17,346 nt of DNA from Fidelibacterota bacterium (GTDB lineage Bacteria; Marinisomatota; Marinisomatia; Marinisomatales; TCS56): positions 1 to 17,346 of the forward strand of contig DAOWAH010000012.1 in NCBI GenBank assembly GCA_030634675.1. Direction: 5' to 3'. Below the pieces are notes generated by a model. The model searched no databases and was not told where the DNA came from. It saw only the letters and a list, made by a program, of their open reading frames with translations. The position numbers and the translations under genes are program-made. This document shows, in pieces, positions 14,679-17,346 of the stretch (within the stretch, counting starts at the first letter, position 1; the number at the start of each line of letters is the position of its first letter).

Positions 14679-16775
14679 CTACATTTCCTTTTCAGCCGTT
14701 AATATCCTGCCCTCTGCAAACAGGCCGCCTTTTCGTTGTTCATCGATGATGTAGATGATACCATCTTCGTCATGAGGTTTGCCAAAAACAACATGGATGG
14801 ATTTTAAGCCGCCTAACCATTTGCGTTTATCACAGAGGTACAGCAGATCACCTTCCCGGGCTTTCATCTTACGCATATCGTTTTGTGACATTCTGATGAT
14901 ATTGCCTTCACCTTCAACTATTTTCCAGTTAACATCTACTATTTCGCCTTCCAGATCGTTAACCTTACTGCCTTTAAACAGTTCACGGGCTGTATCAAGC
15001 GACCATGAAGTGAGACCAACCGTGTTATAGACTTCGTCATAATGTCCGAAATAAGTCACTGAAATCGGCACGGTCGTGATCAACAGCACAGCAACAATTA
15101 TAAGGAATGACAATGATCCTATATTCAAAACAATCATTAAGAAAAGAATAACGCTTAGTCCCATTATGCCGTAGGCGATTTGCCGGTGATTGCCTACTGC
15201 TTTAAGCTTACGGATAATATTTTTCTGAAACTGGGTTGTAAAAGTAACCAGTACGCCAACACCAAAGCATACTAGCATATTATACAATGCCCGAATATAG
15301 GAATAAGGATGATCCGGATTCATCGTGATGCCGTGATCTACCGGGGCAATCAAAATACCGGGATAACGAGCGCCCAGGATCATCAGCGACACGCCGCCAA
15401 TAAAGGTGGTCATCACGGCGGCCGGAGTGAATTTTTTCCAGAAAACACCCAGGAAGATCGCTATCACTAATGGCGGTGTAAGCGTGGAATGGAAAAATCC
15501 ATGGGCTTCATAGACCGTAGGGAAATTCTTGAAAGCCAGAACGGCCAATACACCGGTAGCGGTAATAACGATCGATACGATCCGGGCGGCAAACAATTCC
15601 TTTTTCTCATTGACCGGCGCGGATTTCCGGTTTTTTTGGATGAATTTCTTAGTCGGCCGGTAGACATCATTTATGAAAATCGCCGCCGTAGCATTGATTA
15701 ACGTATCCACCGTGGACATCAAGGCCGCAGTAAGTGCGGCCATAATAAACCCAAACACACCGGGCATTGCCACAATACTAGCTACCACCACGAAAATCTG
15801 ATCCGGGGAAGTATTGGGCGACACCACCGAGGGGTCGGCCACGGAAATAGCTTTGCCGATCCAACCTGCATTACCGACCACAATCGCCGAAATCGGCAGC
15901 ATGAACAGGATATTGAAAGCGGCTGCTTTGCGTCCCTCGTTGACACTGCGGGTAGCCATAAAACGCATGATCAGACCCTGGTTCATAAACAGGAAACCAA
16001 TCGACCCGGCTACGCCATCCTGCCAGAATATGCCCACAAAATTAAAACTAGCGGGATTATTATAGTGTGCGAGTGGTAATTTCCACTCCACTGGTAAAAG
16101 ATTCCAGAAAATACCAAAACCGCCGATATAATCTACTCCGAGGAAAAACAGAAACAGACCTGCGAATATCAAAATAAAGCCCTGTAGCAAATCGGTAAAA
16201 ATAACTGCCGTCTGCCCCCCATAAGTAATGTAAATCCCGGTTATGACAGCAATAACGATCACCGCCCGCATCAGGGTTATGTCCACCGCTGTTCCCATGA
16301 CACTGAAAGCTTCCGGCAGCATGGGCAGTACGGCTTTCCCAAGCGTTAAAAAACCAATTCCAATGTAGCCTATCATATACATCATCAGCAGAATGGTGGC
16401 GAGAAAACGGGCCGAGGGACTAAACCGTTTTTCAAAATATTCCGGGATCGAGCGCACCTTGGAATAAACGATAATCGGCAACCAGCCGAATAGAAAAAAT
16501 GGCACGAAAAACCAGTCATTGATATAGGTCATGGACGAAGAGAAACCGTGTTCAAAAGCCTTAGCGGAATATTTCACAAAACTATGACTGCCGACACCGG
16601 TAGCCACGATTGACATGGCGATCAGCCACCAGGCAAAGCGGCGCCCACCAAAAAAGAAATCGGACGTATTACGGGTATAACGTCCGAAATAACTACCGAA
16701 TAACATGATCCCGACAAAATACAGGACCATGACAATCCAGTCTGTGGAAGTTCCGATATTATGAAATGTTTCCAT
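14679..16775 (-). CDS. Sodium:solute symporter (SSS family) with extra C-terminal domain
   Basis: A 698-residue inner-membrane protein with about 13-14 helices in the first 575 residues. Features of the SSS/SglT family are the helix 1 start VMVLYFVGIMLFGSYFGRYT, TSDFFFGGRRFAWW, GVGSHSFVKYSAKAF and the sodium-site region ALTAALMSTVDTLINATAAI. Substrate (sugar, organic acid, amino acid) cannot be told from the sequence. Residues 578-698 form a hydrophilic tail not present in ordinary symporters of about 500-550 residues. It contains a mixed alpha/beta stretch with MKAREGDLLYLCDKRKWLGG and VVFGKPHDEDGIIYIIDE. The gene starts three bases after the stop of the 70-residue membrane protein at 16779-16991, so the two are surely cotranscribed and probably coupled. 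Plus-strand frames over this region are shadows. Confidence 0.92.
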   Translation of the reverse strand: METFHNIGTSTDWIVMVLYFVGIMLFGSYFGRYTRNTSDFFFGGRRFAWWLIAMSIVATGVGSHSFVKYSAKAFEHGFSSSMTYINDWFFVPFFLFGWLPIIVYSKVRSIPEYFEKRFSPSARFLATILLMMYMIGYIGIGFLTLGKAVLPMLPEAFSVMGTAVDITLMRAVIVIAVITGIYITYGGQTAVIFTDLLQGFILIFAGLFLFFLGVDYIGGFGIFWNLLPVEWKLPLAHYNNPASFNFVGIFWQDGVAGSIGFLFMNQGLIMRFMATRSVNEGRKAAAFNILFMLPISAIVVGNAGWIGKAISVADPSVVSPNTSPDQIFVVVASIVAMPGVFGFIMAALTAALMSTVDTLINATAAIFINDVYRPTKKFIQKNRKSAPVNEKKELFAARIVSIVITATGVLAVLAFKNFPTVYEAHGFFHSTLTPPLVIAIFLGVFWKKFTPAAVMTTFIGGVSLMILGARYPGILIAPVDHGITMNPDHPYSYIRALYNMLVCFGVGVLVTFTTQFQKNIIRKLKAVGNHRQIAYGIMGLSVILFLMIVLNIGSLSFLIIVAVLLITTVPISVTYFGHYDEVYNTVGLTSWSLDTARELFKGSKVNDLEGEIVDVNWKIVEGEGNIIRMSQNDMRKMKAREGDLLYLCDKRKWLGGLKSIHVVFGKPHDEDGIIYIIDEQRKGGLFAEGRILTAEKEM

Positions 16776-16778
16776 AGC

Positions 16779-16991
16779 TTACCAATTCAAGGCTACGTAG
16801 GTTAAAATTGCATGCATCACCACAAACCAGAAGAACCCGAAAATCAGCACTCGGTTCCAGAAGCGATGTTTCTTTAGCTTAAGATTAATCGCCCCACTCT
16901 TCCGGATAATAATCATGCCCAAAAGGAAAAAGGCGCCCCCCACTAGATAGAGATATAAGTAGGGTAGCCAGGTATGTTGGATTGTCAGCAT
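16779..16991 (-). CDS. Small two-helix membrane protein, putative symporter partner
   Basis: Seventy residues with two hydrophobic segments (about 8-28 and 47-67) separated by a basic loop RKSGAINLKLKKHRFWNR, which should face the cytoplasm. AGGTGAT lies at a suitable distance before the ATG. The symporter start follows after only three bases. Some SSS transporters have a small membrane protein encoded just upstream (as with the DUF4212-type partners), and this gene looks comparable in layout, though I do not recognise its family. A role in assembly or stability of the symporter is inference from the tight pairing. Confidence 0.75.
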   Translation of the reverse strand: MLTIQHTWLPYLYLYLVGGAFFLLGMIIIRKSGAINLKLKKHRFWNRVLIFGFFWFVVMHAILTYVALNW

Positions 16992-17026
16992 CGTGTGATC
17001 ACCTGATTTATAAGAAGTCTAAGATT

Positions 17027-17038
17027 ACAAAATTTTGT
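17027..17038. promoter_or_regulatory. Perfect palindrome upstream of the symporter operon
   Basis: ACAAAATTTTGT, a 12-base palindrome 36 bases upstream of the 70-residue gene's ATG, followed on the minus strand by TATAAA-like sequence. It could be an operator; AT-rich palindromes also arise by chance. Confidence 0.25.
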
Positions 17039-17070
17039 CTCAATCTACAACCGCAATCCAACTGCTTTCT

Positions 17071-17346
17071 TTACAGTTTATCAAATTCCGGTTTCAATAA
17101 ATCGTAGGTTTCGTGGAGACCCTGAACCATAACTTTAGTCTGACCGATAACTGGCATAACGTTCGTATCGCCCAGCCAGCGGGGGACGATATGGAAATGA
17201 ATGTGTTCGGTAATACCCGCTCCGGCGGCTTCACCGATATTGGCACGGACCTTCATTCTTTGTGAAGCCTTACTGAGTAAATTTATTTTCTGTGCTTTAT
17301 CTTTTGGGTACATTATTTACTTGAAAGTAGTTTCATCCAGTTTATG
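17071..17346 (-). pseudogene. HIT-family protein gene, interrupted and shortened
   Basis: From the ATG at 17313 eighty residues remain, containing ANIGEAAGAGI, the catalytic triad-type HIHFHIVPRW (His37, His39, His41), GDTNVMPV, TKV and a closing LKPEF. This is the C-terminal half of a HIT nucleotide hydrolase of the Ap4A phosphorylase-like branch, normally about 160 residues. Two defects stand out. The frame continues upstream of the ATG to the window edge with HKLDETTF, plausible HIT sequence, but has a TAA at 17317-17319. And between SKASQRM and the NIGEAAGAGI motif roughly nine residues (usually ending GFN) are missing. Alternatively a short start-at-17313 protein is made. The 5' end lies outside the window. 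Confidence 0.7.

Overview
The window looks like a chromosomal segment of a Gram-negative bacterium. It has moderate GC, exported proteins with Sec and lipoprotein signals, a cytochrome bd oxidase, and intergenic DNA littered with short palindromic and word-like repeats. An M64-type metallopeptidase, an NrfJ-like OB-fold lipoprotein, a sodium:solute symporter with an extra C-terminal domain, and the repeat style all suggest the Fibrobacterota-Chlorobi-Bacteroidota (FCB) neighbourhood, perhaps Calditrichota, KSB1 or Marinimicrobia. That placement is inference; there is no rRNA or other marker here.

Layout, left to right. 1-1021 (minus): an arsR-type repressor followed by a YraQ/ArsP-type permease that runs off the window. 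1527-3898 (plus): cydAB. 4020-5426 (minus): an exported M64 peptidase. 5832-8012 (minus): a periplasmic-binding-domain sensor histidine kinase split in two by one in-frame TAG. 8152-8862 (minus): a conserved cysteine-containing protein of unknown function. 9275-10535 (plus): two exported proteins, one with an FGE/SUMF1-like fold and one DsrE-like. 10873-11192: fragments of a LytTR regulator and of cydB. 11207-11956 (minus): the OB-fold lipoprotein. 12209-13972 (minus): a DEAD-box RNA helicase. 14155-14574 (minus): a GIY-YIG protein gene starting two bases after a tRNA-Asn(GTT), with a decayed second tRNA-Asn beside it. 14679-16991 (minus): a two-gene sodium symporter operon. 17071-17346 (minus): a damaged HIT-family gene.

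The most striking signal is not one gene but a pattern of complementary gene remnants. A 3'-end fragment of the M64 gene lies next to arsR, and a fragment of arsR lies next to the intact M64 gene. The last codons of the lipoprotein gene lie next to intact cydB, and the last roughly 30 codons of cydB lie next to the intact lipoprotein gene. The order is what an old tandem duplication of [arsR - M64 - ... - cydAB - lipoprotein] would leave after reciprocal loss from the two copies, with the duplication joint near 3936.

Other points worth attention are the single stop codon inside the sensor kinase, the degenerate tRNA-Asn whose D-arm and variable region are replaced by two perfect palindromes with the same AC centre, and the GIY-YIG gene wedged between the tRNA and a 16-base repeat. 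I found no CRISPR array, no intact insertion sequence, no phage genes and no convincing rho-independent terminator. I do not see a clearly new multi-gene system; the novelty lies in genome remodelling and a few odd genes.
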